Source: Candidatus Moraniibacteriota bacterium (GTDB lineage Bacteria; Patescibacteriota; Minisyncoccia; Moranbacterales; GCA-2747515). Taken from it: 5,674 bases of DNA. This document shows, one piece after another, positions 1 through 5,674 of the stretch. The position numbers and the translations under genes are program-made. Under the pieces are notes generated by a model that was not told where the DNA came from, searched no databases, and saw nothing but the letters and a program-made list of their open reading frames with translations. The stretch's first letter is position 1. Each line of letters opens with the position of its first letter. The DNA lies in contig JAOZUJ010000061.1 of NCBI GenBank assembly GCA_029938745.1, positions 1-5,674 of the forward strand, read 5' to 3'.

Positions 1-338
1 AGTTCATCTGCTTCATCTGTCAAAATCTTCAAAGCATCATCTAACATGACAGATGAAATATCTCTTGTCGCAGATGTAGAATAAATAATACCACTAAACC
101 CATCACGTACAAGTTGTGGAATTCGTCCAATATGATCTGCGTGTGCGTGTGTAATAATCAAAACATCTACCTCAGATGGATCATAATGAAATTTTGTTTC
201 TGTAGAATAACATTGCCCACCACTGTGTGTTAGACCGCAATCAATCAATATTTTTTTATTCCCAACATCAAAAAGGAAATTTGCACCCGTAACAGATCCT
301 GCACCACCATAAAATGTTATTGTTGATTTTTTTTGCAT
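1..338 (-). CDS. Metallo-beta-lactamase-fold RNase, Ysh1/CPSF73-like (N-terminal part, cut by window edge)
   Basis: The reading frame starts at ATG 338 and stays open for 112 codons to the left edge, so only the N-terminal part is visible. It begins MQKKSTITFYGGAGSVTGAN, which matches the opening beta-strand and G-x-VTG turn of the beta-CASP/MBL proteins of COG1236 (Ysh1/CPSF73-like). IDCGL follows at about residues 32-36. The zinc-binding signature HxHxDH is intact as HAHADH at residues 64-69, followed by IGRIP. The family normally has roughly 450 residues: an MBL domain, an inserted beta-CASP domain and an RMMBL C-terminal motif. Those later parts are outside the window. Known members are cytoplasmic zinc-dependent RNA endo- or exonucleases; the RNA substrate here is unknown. 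An extended -10 promoter lies just upstream, and no Shine-Dalgarno sequence is evident, so a very short leader is likely. An uncharacterised MBL hydrolase is the alternative, but the GRIP segment after the motif favours the RNase group. Confidence 0.88.
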   Translation of the reverse strand, partial: MQKKSTITFYGGAGSVTGANFLFDVGNKKILIDCGLTHSGGQCYSTETKFHYDPSEVDVLIITHAHADHIGRIPQLVRDGFSGIIYSTSATRDISSVMLDDALKILTDEADE

Positions 339-365
339 ATTTTTATTATTTATTTCTTTTGTCTT

Positions 366-374
366 AGTATATCA
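366..374 (-). promoter_or_regulatory. Extended -10 promoter of the MBL RNase gene
   Basis: On the minus strand the sequence reads TGATATACT, that is TGn plus TATACT, an extended -10 element with five of six consensus bases. No good -35 box is found at 16-18 bp, which is usual for extended -10 promoters. It lies 27 nt before the ATG at 338, so the predicted leader is only about 20 nt and carries no Shine-Dalgarno sequence. It sits directly downstream of the hairpin at 387-423, as expected for the start of a new transcription unit. Confidence 0.5.
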
Positions 375-386
375 TGATTACGAAAC

Positions 387-423
387 AAAAGAAAAAAGAC
401 TGCCAACACGGTGACTGCCTTTT
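387..423 (-). terminator. Intrinsic terminator-like hairpin downstream of the small ORF
   Basis: Read on the minus strand, AAAAGGCAGTC (423-413) can pair with GGCAGTCTTTT (404-394) around an 8-nt loop. The stem has one A-A mismatch and two G-U pairs. It is followed by a T-rich run, T6 in all then CTTTT (397-387). The stem is imperfect, but its place after the stop at 455 and before the MBL promoter at 366-374 fits a terminator. It could also be read as a direct repeat of GACTGCC on the plus strand (398-404 and 413-419). Confidence 0.45.
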
Positions 424-454
424 ATTAACTGTGTATGGGAGATATTCAAAACAA

Positions 455-568
455 CTATAAAAACCAGTTTTTTATATGTTCAAAAACATCATGTCTGTCC
501 AATATCCCAATAACAAAAATTCCAGTATACACCACCGCTCCAATAATTTGCTTTATAGCGTGACTCAC
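455..568 (-). CDS. Candidate small single-helix membrane peptide, 37 codons
   Basis: A short frame runs from GTG 568 to TAG 455-457. The product would begin MSHAIKQ, continue with a hydrophobic stretch at about residues 8-23 (IIGAVVYTGIFVIGIL) able to span the membrane, and end in a charged and aromatic tail that includes D24, R25, H26, D27, E31, K34, W36 and F37-L38 (numbering approximate by one). I do not recognise the family. Support comes from context: an extended -10 box at 617-625, a G-rich AGGGGG stretch six bases before the GTG that can serve as Shine-Dalgarno sequence, and a terminator-like hairpin after the stop. No ATG or TTG lies in frame upstream before the stop at 614-616, so GTG 568 is the only good start. 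The small size and helix-plus-polar-tail layout recall type I toxins or small regulatory membrane proteins, but no family motif supports either. It could also be a chance frame or a gene remnant. Confidence 0.4.
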   Translation of the reverse strand: MSHAIKQIIGAVVYTGIFVIGILDRHDVFEHIKNWFL

Positions 569-574
569 TAGCCC

Positions 575-580
575 CCCCCT
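575..580 (-). promoter_or_regulatory. G-rich Shine-Dalgarno-like site of the small ORF
   Basis: On the minus strand AGGGGG (580-575) is part of an A followed by eight G and lies six bases before GTG 568. It can pair partly with the anti-Shine-Dalgarno CCUCC. It is the only purine-rich site of this kind before any start codon in the window, and it decides the choice of GTG as start. Confidence 0.35.
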
Positions 581-616
581 GTTTTTTCTTAAGTTTCTTT
601 TTTCTATGAAAAATTA

Positions 617-625
617 ATTGTATCA
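617..625 (-). promoter_or_regulatory. Extended -10 promoter of the small transcription unit
   Basis: The minus strand reads TGATACAAT, that is TGn plus TACAAT, an extended -10 element with five of six consensus bases. No clear -35 box is visible; the upstream bases are the T-run of the preceding terminator. Initiation would fall near 610, giving a leader of about 40 nt before GTG 568. It lies immediately downstream of the DUF2892 terminator, so it would restart transcription. Confidence 0.42.
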
Positions 626-636
626 CATTTTAATGC

Positions 637-674
637 AAAAATAAAAAAAGCTTTTACAAAAGTAATAGCTTTTT
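637..674 (-). terminator. Intrinsic terminator of the DUF2892 gene (possibly bidirectional)
   Basis: On the minus strand AAAAAGCT (674-667) pairs perfectly with AGCTTTTT (652-645). An A-A mismatch and four further pairs (TTAC/GTAA) close on a TTTT loop. The T-run continues as TTATTTTT to 637. It begins 16 bp after the DUF2892 stop. The A/T-flanked symmetry means it could also work on the plus strand, where T5 ends at 674, but no plus-strand gene is seen there. Confidence 0.8.
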
Positions 675-690
675 CATATTTTTGTTATGT

Positions 691-936
691 CTATTCTCGA
701 CGCAATCCAAACTTATCCAAAATAAGTGCCATCGGACAATATCCAGTAATTGCAAAACTCATAAATAAGAAGCCTACAAAAAGTGTAAAGTACAGCCATT
801 TTTCATCCACGAATAACGCAAGTAATACAGAACCAAAAATGAACAATCCTCCAATAAAATAGACAGCTCGTGGAATGTGCCAATATCCGATACATAGTCG
901 ATACGGTTTTTTTTGAACAGATTTTTTTTCTTCCAT
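691..936 (-). CDS. DUF2892 (YgaP-like) two-helix inner-membrane protein
   Basis: This 81-residue protein starts at ATG 936 and stops at TAG 691-693. After a lysine-rich cytoplasmic N-terminus (residues 1-12) come two hydrophobic helices at about 25-43 and 47-63, joined by a short DEKW turn. The TGYCP motif at 64-68 follows, then a tail ending in KFGLRR. Two helices plus a small-residue/Cys-Pro motif and a LxKxG-type end are the pattern of the DUF2892 family (YgaP-like transmembrane domain). The family is found alone or fused to rhodanese domains in sulfur-transfer proteins; its biochemical role when standalone is not established, and no rhodanese is present here. The length is typical. It has its own promoter at 963-990 and terminator at 637-674, so it is probably monocistronic. 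No Shine-Dalgarno sequence precedes the ATG. Cys67 is the conserved cysteine of the family. Confidence 0.85.
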   Translation of the reverse strand: MEEKKSVQKKPYRLCIGYWHIPRAVYFIGGLFIFGSVLLALFVDEKWLYFTLFVGFLFMSFAITGYCPMALILDKFGLRRE

Positions 937-962
937 ATATGTTTTAATTACAAATTAAAAAT

Positions 963-990
963 ATTATATTTCACGTCATGCCACTGAAAA
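963..990 (-). promoter_or_regulatory. Promoter of the DUF2892 gene
   Basis: The minus strand carries a perfect -10 box TATAAT (968-963) and a -35-like TTTTCA (990-985, four of six bases) with a 16-bp spacer. Transcription would start near 956, leaving a leader of about 20 nt without a Shine-Dalgarno sequence. It lies between the palindromic element at 1000-1114 and the gene, so the gene need not depend on read-through from the efflux operon. Confidence 0.55.
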
Positions 991-999
991 ACTAAAATT

Positions 1000-1114
1000 T
1001 TGTCATTTCGACTGAAGCGTAGCGGAATGGAGAAATCTCTAAACTAACAGTTTTAAGACATTCTTATACATTTGAGATCTCTCGACTTTACTTACGTTAC
1101 GCTCGAGATGACAA
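1000..1114. repeat. Palindromic dispersed element, copy 1 (GTCATTTCGA...TCGAGATGAC)
   Basis: An imperfect palindrome of about 115 bp. The ends TTGTCATTTCGA and TCGAGATGACAA pair over 12 positions with one G-U. Inside, GAGAAATCTC (1030-1039) pairs with GAGATCTCTC (1074-1083) at nine of ten positions. The central loop is about 30 nt (1041-1070). Transcribed on either strand it would fold into a long stem-loop, so it may also act in termination or mRNA stability between the permease and DUF2892 genes. Copy 2 at 5509-5623 is its mirror image, about 80% identical without gaps when aligned by hand. The layout is that of a REP/MITE-like non-autonomous element. No transposase is present and no target duplication is obvious beyond the palindrome's own TT/AA ends. 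Confidence 0.85.
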
Positions 1115-1170
1115 TAAAAATAAGTTGTTTAGTAGCTTATTACGCATGCTATCATTGTAGCACACTACTA
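1113..1170 (-). terminator. Stem-loops after the permease stop, possible weak terminator
   Basis: Directly after the permease stop the minus strand shows nested inverted repeats. TAGTAG (1170-1165) pairs with CTACTA (1135-1130), and inside them TGCTA (1162-1158) pairs with TAGCA (1151-1147). Overlapping these, AATAAG (1141-1136) can pair with CTTATT (1124-1119), followed by TTTATT. The stems are short and AT-rich and the U-tract is interrupted, so termination may rely on the large palindrome at 1000-1114 just downstream. Confidence 0.3.
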
Positions 1171-1174
1171 TCAA

Positions 1175-4100
1175 TTATTCATTATTTTGTGTCCAATTCT
1201 TTTTTTCAAACGCTCTATAAACTATTGGCAAGATCACAAGTGTCAAAAATGCTGACAATGACAATCCTGTAATAATCGCCCATGCCAAACCTTCCCACAC
1301 GGGATCAGAAATAATTGTCAGTGAAGCAAGAATTGTTGTCAAAGATGTAAGCACAATTGGCAATAGTCGTGTTCGCCCAGCCTTTACTAATGCTTTTTCA
1401 ATCTGCATTCCACGATCTTTTAATTGAAAGACATATTCCAAATAAATAATCGCATTATTGACCACGATACCAGAAAGTGCAATTACACCAATCATACTTG
1501 TTGATGTAAAATATGTATCATTGACAACATACAAGATAAAAAATCCTGGGAAAACACCAATAAGTGCAAGTGGAATTGTTGCCATAATATAAAGTGGTAC
1601 CTTGAGAGATTTGAATTGCGCTACCAATACAAAATAGATCAAAAATATTGCAACTGCAAACGCAATGCCCATATCACGAAATACCTCAAGTGTTAATTCC
1701 CATTCACCACCAATGCGAATTGTGTATTGTGAACCATCCTCATCAATGTATTCGACACCAAATAAATTCCAATCAACAACCTGTGCATTATTACTTGGTA
1801 ATTTATACTCAGTAACCAAATATTTCAACATATCAATCGATGCATACACAACACTTCGTCCCTGCATCTCACCACCAACATAAACAGTTGGTCTCCGTGC
1901 ATCCATTGCAATAAGATCATCAATTGGCATTTCAACTTTTCGCAATAATGCTGCAAGTGATACCAACTCTCCACTGCTTGAACGCACATTAATATGTGCA
2001 AGATTTTCTATGCTTTCACGATCGTCCTGTGATGCACGGACAGAAATATAATGCATTTCAGCAAATCTCTTTTCATTTGTTAATGTGTCATGATACAATG
2101 CGACATCTGTCCCACGAGACAACACATTGAGTGATGTCATTATATCATCCACACTCACACCAACACGCGTTGCTTCTTGAGTATTAATACGATATGTCTC
2201 TTCAACTCCATGCTCTGCACTTGATACATCTACATCAACAATCCCTGGTATTTCACGTGTCTTTCCTGACAATTCACTTGCGATGTTACGTAACTCACCA
2301 TAATCATCACGACCATCACCCTGCACTTTCAGCTGATATGTTGAGAGCACTGGAGGACCTGGGGGGTCTTCAATAATCTTTATATTTGCATTATTTATAG
2401 TTGCAATATTTGCCAATCGTGCACGCGTGTCATTTGCGATATCTTCAGAAGTGACATGTCGGTCATTTGCATCGATCAAATTAACTTTTAGTGTTGCGTG
2501 ATATGATTGATCGCGCATATCTGAACCTTTGAATAATCCATTAAAATCAATTACTGGGGCCTCGCCAACAGTTGTTTGTATACTGACAACATTTTCATCT
2601 ATAAGAATTTCTTCTGTTACATCTCGAGCTACGCGATCTGTCTCATCAAGATGCGTGCTATTAACTGTATCTACATATACATAGAATTGATTACGATCTG
2701 CCTTTGGCAACATACGAAATTTTACCAAAGCAAATGCTGGTAACAACATTGCTACCACCAACAATAACCCAACGACTCCCAATAAAATATTTTGTTTTTT
2801 CTTATTTGTAAAAACGGATTGGATAAAGATACCATATACTTTTTCGACACGTGCAACTAAACCACTAATTTTTATACGTAATCGATCCAATAAATTACCA
2901 GAATGCTTGTCCTCACGCAATATCATGTTACCTATAAAAGGACTGATCGTCAGTGCAATAAATAGTGATGCAATAATAGCAACTGGAACAAAAAATGGAA
3001 TTGGACCCATATATGGACCCATCATCCCAGAAACAAACGCCATCGGAATAAATGCCAAAACAGTAGTAATTGTGGCCATAATAAGTCCGCCGCTCACTTC
3101 TGAGACAGCATCTGTTATGACATCTTCTCGCTTTTCATTCTTTCTTGTTTTGAGATGTCGATACATATTTTCTACGACAACTGTGGCATTATCCACCAGT
3201 AACCCAAGTGATAAAATCAGCGCAAAAAGTGTAATACGATTGATCGTCTGATCGAAAAGTAATCCCAAACCAAAAACACTTAGCAATGATAACGGAATTG
3301 CAATTGCAACAACAAGTGCACTTCTTGTGTTAAGAAAAAGGAGCAACACAATAACAACAATTATAATAGATGTGACTAAATTTTTTGTAAGACCAGAAAT
3401 TGACTCGCTCGCAACGTCGCCATCATTACGCACGACACTCACACTTACATGTTCTGGAATGACATCTTTTTGCTTTAATGTTTCTAATTTTTTTTCTACC
3501 GCACGAGATACAGTTGTTGCATTTGCACCATTTTGTTTTGCAATACCAATGTAAACTGCATTCACACTACTTTCACTATTCTCAAGTCGAACATAACTTT
3601 CAATTGCTCTTTGTCCATATTCTATATGTGCAACATCCTCAATACGAATTACCGTGTCATCATTTTGCACAATAACAATTTTATTTAATTCTTGTGCATC
3701 TTCTATATTGCCAAACACACGTATATCTACCTTGTATGGATCACTATCCGTCTGTGTACCAAGAACATGTGCATTATTTTGTGTTATCGCACCGATGACC
3801 TCATTCACACCAATATTATAGGTCGCTAATTTATCAATATCTAAAAATATAGATAGATCTTCCCTTTCGCCACCATGTATACTAAGCTTAGCTGTGCCAT
3901 CAACATGTTTAAGTGAATCAGTCAGATCAAAAGCAAAAGCGCGCAAGGAGCTATTGGAAAATTCATCTGACGTTAGTGCAAGTGTAACCATTGGCACATC
4001 ATCAGTATCAATCTCTTGTATAAAAGGATCATTTGCACCCGATGGCTTTTCGTCCATATTACTTCGTAACCGTTGTACAAGATCGATCTTTGCAGCTTGT

Positions 4101-4429
4101 TCATCCGATCCAATATCAAAAGTCACCAATACGCTACTATATCCTGGCATTGATTGTGAATAAATATCATCAACATCCCGAATCTCACGCAACTTATCTT
4201 CCATTGGACGCGTCACTAATTCATATACTTCTTCTGATGTCGTTCCTGGAAATTCTGTATTAATACGAAATGCTGGAGCAACAATTTCTGGATTATATTG
4301 CTTTGGCATCATCATAAAACCAAACAACCCAAAGGCCACAATAAAAAGAATAACCAAAACACCTAATTCTTTATTGCGTATAAATATGCCAGCAAATTTT
4401 TTGAAAGTTTTGCGATTATTATTTTCCAT
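1175..4429 (-). CDS. RND-family efflux permease (AcrB-like superfamily, full length)
   Basis: A 1084-residue inner-membrane transporter of the RND superfamily (COG0841), within the usual 1000-1100 range. TM1 is at about 21-41, followed by the family-typical MMPKQYNPEIVAPAF. The first periplasmic domain is about 42-345, TM2-TM6 about 350-502, a cytoplasmic link about 505-545, TM7 about 547-570, the second periplasmic domain about 571-915 (with DPPGPPV at 688-694), and TM8-TM12 about 916-1070. The TM4 proton-relay site reads LVDNATVVVEN: D413 matches AcrB Asp407, while AcrB Asp408 is N414. In TM10 N991 replaces AcrB Lys940; in TM11 R1021 and T1028 match Arg971 and Thr978. It should exchange protons for an exported substrate, as a trimer with the upstream adaptor. 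The substrate cannot be read; the lack of a heavy-metal-type TM4 motif favours a hydrophobic/amphiphilic compound. The start at ATG 4429 is 13 bp after the adaptor stop, with no Shine-Dalgarno sequence. No frameshift or internal stop is seen. Confidence 0.95.
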   Translation of the reverse strand: MENNNRKTFKKFAGIFIRNKELGVLVILFIVAFGLFGFMMMPKQYNPEIVAPAFRINTEFPGTTSEEVYELVTRPMEDKLREIRDVDDIYSQSMPGYSSVLVTFDIGSDEQAAKIDLVQRLRSNMDEKPSGANDPFIQEIDTDDVPMVTLALTSDEFSNSSLRAFAFDLTDSLKHVDGTAKLSIHGGEREDLSIFLDIDKLATYNIGVNEVIGAITQNNAHVLGTQTDSDPYKVDIRVFGNIEDAQELNKIVIVQNDDTVIRIEDVAHIEYGQRAIESYVRLENSESSVNAVYIGIAKQNGANATTVSRAVEKKLETLKQKDVIPEHVSVSVVRNDGDVASESISGLTKNLVTSIIIVVIVLLLFLNTRSALVVAIAIPLSLLSVFGLGLLFDQTINRITLFALILSLGLLVDNATVVVENMYRHLKTRKNEKREDVITDAVSEVSGGLIMATITTVLAFIPMAFVSGMMGPYMGPIPFFVPVAIIASLFIALTISPFIGNMILREDKHSGNLLDRLRIKISGLVARVEKVYGIFIQSVFTNKKKQNILLGVVGLLLVVAMLLPAFALVKFRMLPKADRNQFYVYVDTVNSTHLDETDRVARDVTEEILIDENVVSIQTTVGEAPVIDFNGLFKGSDMRDQSYHATLKVNLIDANDRHVTSEDIANDTRARLANIATINNANIKIIEDPPGPPVLSTYQLKVQGDGRDDYGELRNIASELSGKTREIPGIVDVDVSSAEHGVEETYRINTQEATRVGVSVDDIMTSLNVLSRGTDVALYHDTLTNEKRFAEMHYISVRASQDDRESIENLAHINVRSSSGELVSLAALLRKVEMPIDDLIAMDARRPTVYVGGEMQGRSVVYASIDMLKYLVTEYKLPSNNAQVVDWNLFGVEYIDEDGSQYTIRIGGEWELTLEVFRDMGIAFAVAIFLIYFVLVAQFKSLKVPLYIMATIPLALIGVFPGFFILYVVNDTYFTSTSMIGVIALSGIVVNNAIIYLEYVFQLKDRGMQIEKALVKAGRTRLLPIVLTSLTTILASLTIISDPVWEGLAWAIITGLSLSAFLTLVILPIVYRAFEKKNWTQNNE

Positions 4430-4442
4430 ATATAAACAATTA

Positions 4443-5459
4443 CTATTCGCTCATTATACTTATAATTTCACCATCAGTAATATCATGCGCACCAGAAACA
4501 ACAATTACATCTCCTTCAGAAATACCTTCAACAACTACGTCATCTCCATTATCACCTACAATTTGTACATTTTTTATATGTGCAATGTCATCAGTGACAA
4601 CAAACACAAATGTATCATTATATTGCTTTACAATTGCCGCTTTTGGCACATCAATGCCAGACAACTTATTAGAACCGATAATGTTCAAATCCACAAATTC
4701 GCCAAGTGTAAATGGCGCATCATTTGCCAATGTAGCACGCACAGTCATTTTTCGTGATGTTTGATCTGACACATGACTCAACGCTGTAACAATTGCTTGA
4801 GCATCACTTGTGTCATTTGTAACCGTTATACTGTCGCCAATAGCAATTGCTTCGCCAACAATAACTGGAACATCAACAACAACCTCTTTATGCTGTGTAT
4901 CACCCACAATATACACAATTTGTGCGCCAGGCATAACAGTTGCACCATTTTGTATAAACTTCTTTGACACAATGCCATCAAAAGGCGCTGTAATATTTGC
5001 CTTTGCTAAAAATGCGCCGGCTTCGGAGCGTGCCGCATCTGCCTGTTGCGTATACAATTTGAATTGCTCCCTCTCCTCTGGCTTATAATCATCCCAATTA
5101 CGTCGTGCACGTTTTTCTTGCTCTTGCGCTATTTTTAGCTGTGCATCAGCTTGTGCATATTGTGCTGCAATTTCTGGTACACTAACTGATACAAGGACTT
5201 GTCCTTTTTTCACGAGATCTCCCTCGTTCACATACACATGCGATATATTACCACCTACTTGTGCTGACACAATTGCTTCATCAGTGTTACGCACCAAAGA
5301 ACCAAAAGCATTTTCTTGATTTGCTGATCCAGCTGATGCAATTTCTGTTGTCACTTGTTTTATTGGCATCGATACAATACTATTTTGTTTTTTAACAAAA
5401 CCAAATACGATTCCAATAAAAAAAATAATACCGATTCCAATAAAAATAATTTTTTTCAT
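4443..5459 (-). CDS. RND efflux adaptor (membrane-fusion protein, HlyD/AcrA family)
   Basis: A 338-residue adaptor linking the permease to the outside. MKK and a single hydrophobic segment (about 4-22) form an uncleaved anchor or signal; no lipobox cysteine is present, unlike AcrA. The first lipoyl half is about 62-92 (VGGNISHVYVNEGDLVKKGQ), a short coiled-coil hairpin about 95-155, the second lipoyl half about 156-187 (ITAPFDGIVSKKFIQNG), then beta-barrel about 190-262 and membrane-proximal domain about 263-338. The hairpin tip (NWDDYKPEEREQF) lacks the R-x3-L-x6-S docking motif of TolC-dependent adaptors. ATG 5459 is preferred because it gives the MKK-hydrophobic N-terminus; a GTG nine bases upstream (5468) would add MFF. 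There is no strong Shine-Dalgarno sequence. A TGTAAT box at 5480-5475 is a possible -10 but lies very close to the start, so an upstream promoter or co-transcription from outside the window remains possible. It is co-transcribed with the permease, 13 bp downstream. Confidence 0.93.
   Translation of the reverse strand: MKKIIFIGIGIIFFIGIVFGFVKKQNSIVSMPIKQVTTEIASAGSANQENAFGSLVRNTDEAIVSAQVGGNISHVYVNEGDLVKKGQVLVSVSVPEIAAQYAQADAQLKIAQEQEKRARRNWDDYKPEEREQFKLYTQQADAARSEAGAFLAKANITAPFDGIVSKKFIQNGATVMPGAQIVYIVGDTQHKEVVVDVPVIVGEAIAIGDSITVTNDTSDAQAIVTALSHVSDQTSRKMTVRATLANDAPFTLGEFVDLNIIGSNKLSGIDVPKAAIVKQYNDTFVFVVTDDIAHIKNVQIVGDNGDDVVVEGISEGDVIVVSGAHDITDGEIISIMSE
4453..4458 (-). promoter_or_regulatory. 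Possible internal -10 box for the permease gene
   Basis: A perfect TATAAT on the minus strand lies inside the last codons of the adaptor gene, 23 nt before the permease ATG. That is close to the distance seen for the DUF2892 and MBL promoters (26-27 nt). No convincing -35 box is present at 16-18 bp (best ATTACT), and the bases also encode Ser-Ile-Met, so it may be chance. If active it would add permease transcripts without the adaptor. Confidence 0.25.
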
Positions 5460-5472
5460 AAAAAACACTTAC

Positions 5473-5651
5473 TAATTACAATTGACTTCTTGCATAACCC
5501 TCGTGAATTTGTCATCTCGAGCGCAGTGATAACGGAGTCGAGAGATCTCAAATCTATAATATTACTGTAAAACCGTAAGTTTAGAGATTTCTCCATTTCG
5601 CTTCGCTACAGTCGAAATGACAACTAAGAGGTTATGCGAGAGGTCTAATTA
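5473..5651. repeat. Outer inverted repeat enclosing element copy 2
   Basis: Outside copy 2, GACTTCTTGCATAACCCTC (5484-5502) is an inverted repeat of GAGGTTATGCGAGAGGTC (5628-5645), about 16 of 18 positions with one base gap. TAATTA also occurs on both outer sides (5473-5478 and 5646-5651). Together with the inner element this makes a nested palindrome of about 180 bp. No comparable outer arms were found around copy 1. Confidence 0.6.
5509..5623. repeat. Palindromic dispersed element, copy 2 (mirror image of copy 1)
   Basis: This element runs from TTGTCATCTCGA to TCGAAATGACAA and is the reverse complement of the copy at 1000-1114, with the same length. By hand about 90 of 111 positions agree without gaps; the differences cluster in the loop and in one inner arm segment. 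It lies about 50 bp upstream of the adaptor start, so it could insulate the operon from upstream transcription or carry promoter signals. The arm starting GTCATTTCGA points outward from the operon in both copies. Confidence 0.85.
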
Positions 5652-5674
5652 CTTTTTTTGTGCTGTTTGCACAA

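Noticed and set aside
976..1001. GTCATGCCACTG before element copy 1 as a third repeat copy
   Set aside because: Only the first five or so bases resemble the element end and no matching arm follows.
1072..1272. 66-codon plus-strand frame overlapping element copy 1 and the permease end
   Set aside because: It begins inside a non-coding palindrome and runs antisense to the permease C-terminus.
2907..3251. 114-codon plus-strand open frame
   Set aside because: It is antisense to the permease transmembrane region; low stop density there follows from the codon use of the real gene.
4374..4757. 127-codon plus-strand open frame
   Set aside because: It lies antisense to the adaptor and permease genes, whose products have clear family signatures; the antisense product shows no recognisable domain.
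5460..5468. GTG start of the adaptor at 5468, giving an MFF extension
   Set aside because: ATG 5459 gives the usual lysine-then-hydrophobic N-terminus and GTG has no better ribosome site; a leaderless GTG start from the TGTAAT box cannot be fully excluded.
5555..5560. Perfect TATAAT on the plus strand in the loop of element copy 2
   Set aside because: No -35 box is present at 16-18 bp and no plus-strand gene follows in the window.
5649..5674. Possible 3' end of an upstream minus-strand gene, ending in residues VQTAQKK and a TAA stop
   Set aside because: Only eight codons are visible before the window edge and other frames are equally open, so coding cannot be supported.
5658..5674. Inverted repeat TTGTGC-TGTTT-GCACAA at the right edge
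   Set aside because: The flanking T-run is on the wrong side for an intrinsic terminator on the plus strand, and on the minus strand the hairpin is followed by A, not T; it may also be part of a coding end.

Overview
This 5.7-kb window of AT-rich bacterial DNA reads under the standard genetic code, and every convincing gene lies on the minus strand. Read from right to left, it holds a periplasmic/membrane-fusion adaptor (HlyD/AcrA type, start 5459), a full-length 1084-residue RND-family efflux permease (start 4429), a two-helix DUF2892 (YgaP-like) membrane protein (start 936), a candidate 37-codon membrane peptide (start 568), and the N-terminal 112 codons of a metallo-beta-lactamase-fold RNase of the Ysh1/CPSF73-like group (start 338, running off the left edge).

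The adaptor and permease form a two-gene operon with a 13-nt gap. They should form an inner-membrane proton-driven export pump. No outer-membrane TolC-like gene is in the window, and the adaptor hairpin is short without an obvious TolC-docking motif. The pump is bracketed by two copies of a palindromic element of about 115 bp (1000-1114 and 5509-5623), which are mirror images of each other and about 80% identical. The right copy sits inside a further, outer inverted repeat.

The 350-bp stretch between the MBL gene and the DUF2892 gene is organised. From right to left it holds a strong intrinsic terminator for DUF2892 (637-674), an extended -10 promoter (617-625), a G8 tract acting as a possible Shine-Dalgarno sequence, a 37-codon ORF (455-568), a second terminator-like hairpin with a U-tract (387-423), and an extended -10 promoter (366-374) for the MBL gene. 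This looks like a separate small transcription unit. Elsewhere the genes lack clear Shine-Dalgarno sequences, and their -10 boxes sit about 23-27 nt before the ATG, implying very short leaders.

The organism cannot be named. AT-richness, weak ribosome binding sites, dispersed GTCATYTCGA palindromes and an RND pump without a visible outer-membrane partner are compatible with a Patescibacteria (CPR)-like bacterium, but this is inference only. No RNA genes, CRISPR arrays or transposase genes were seen.
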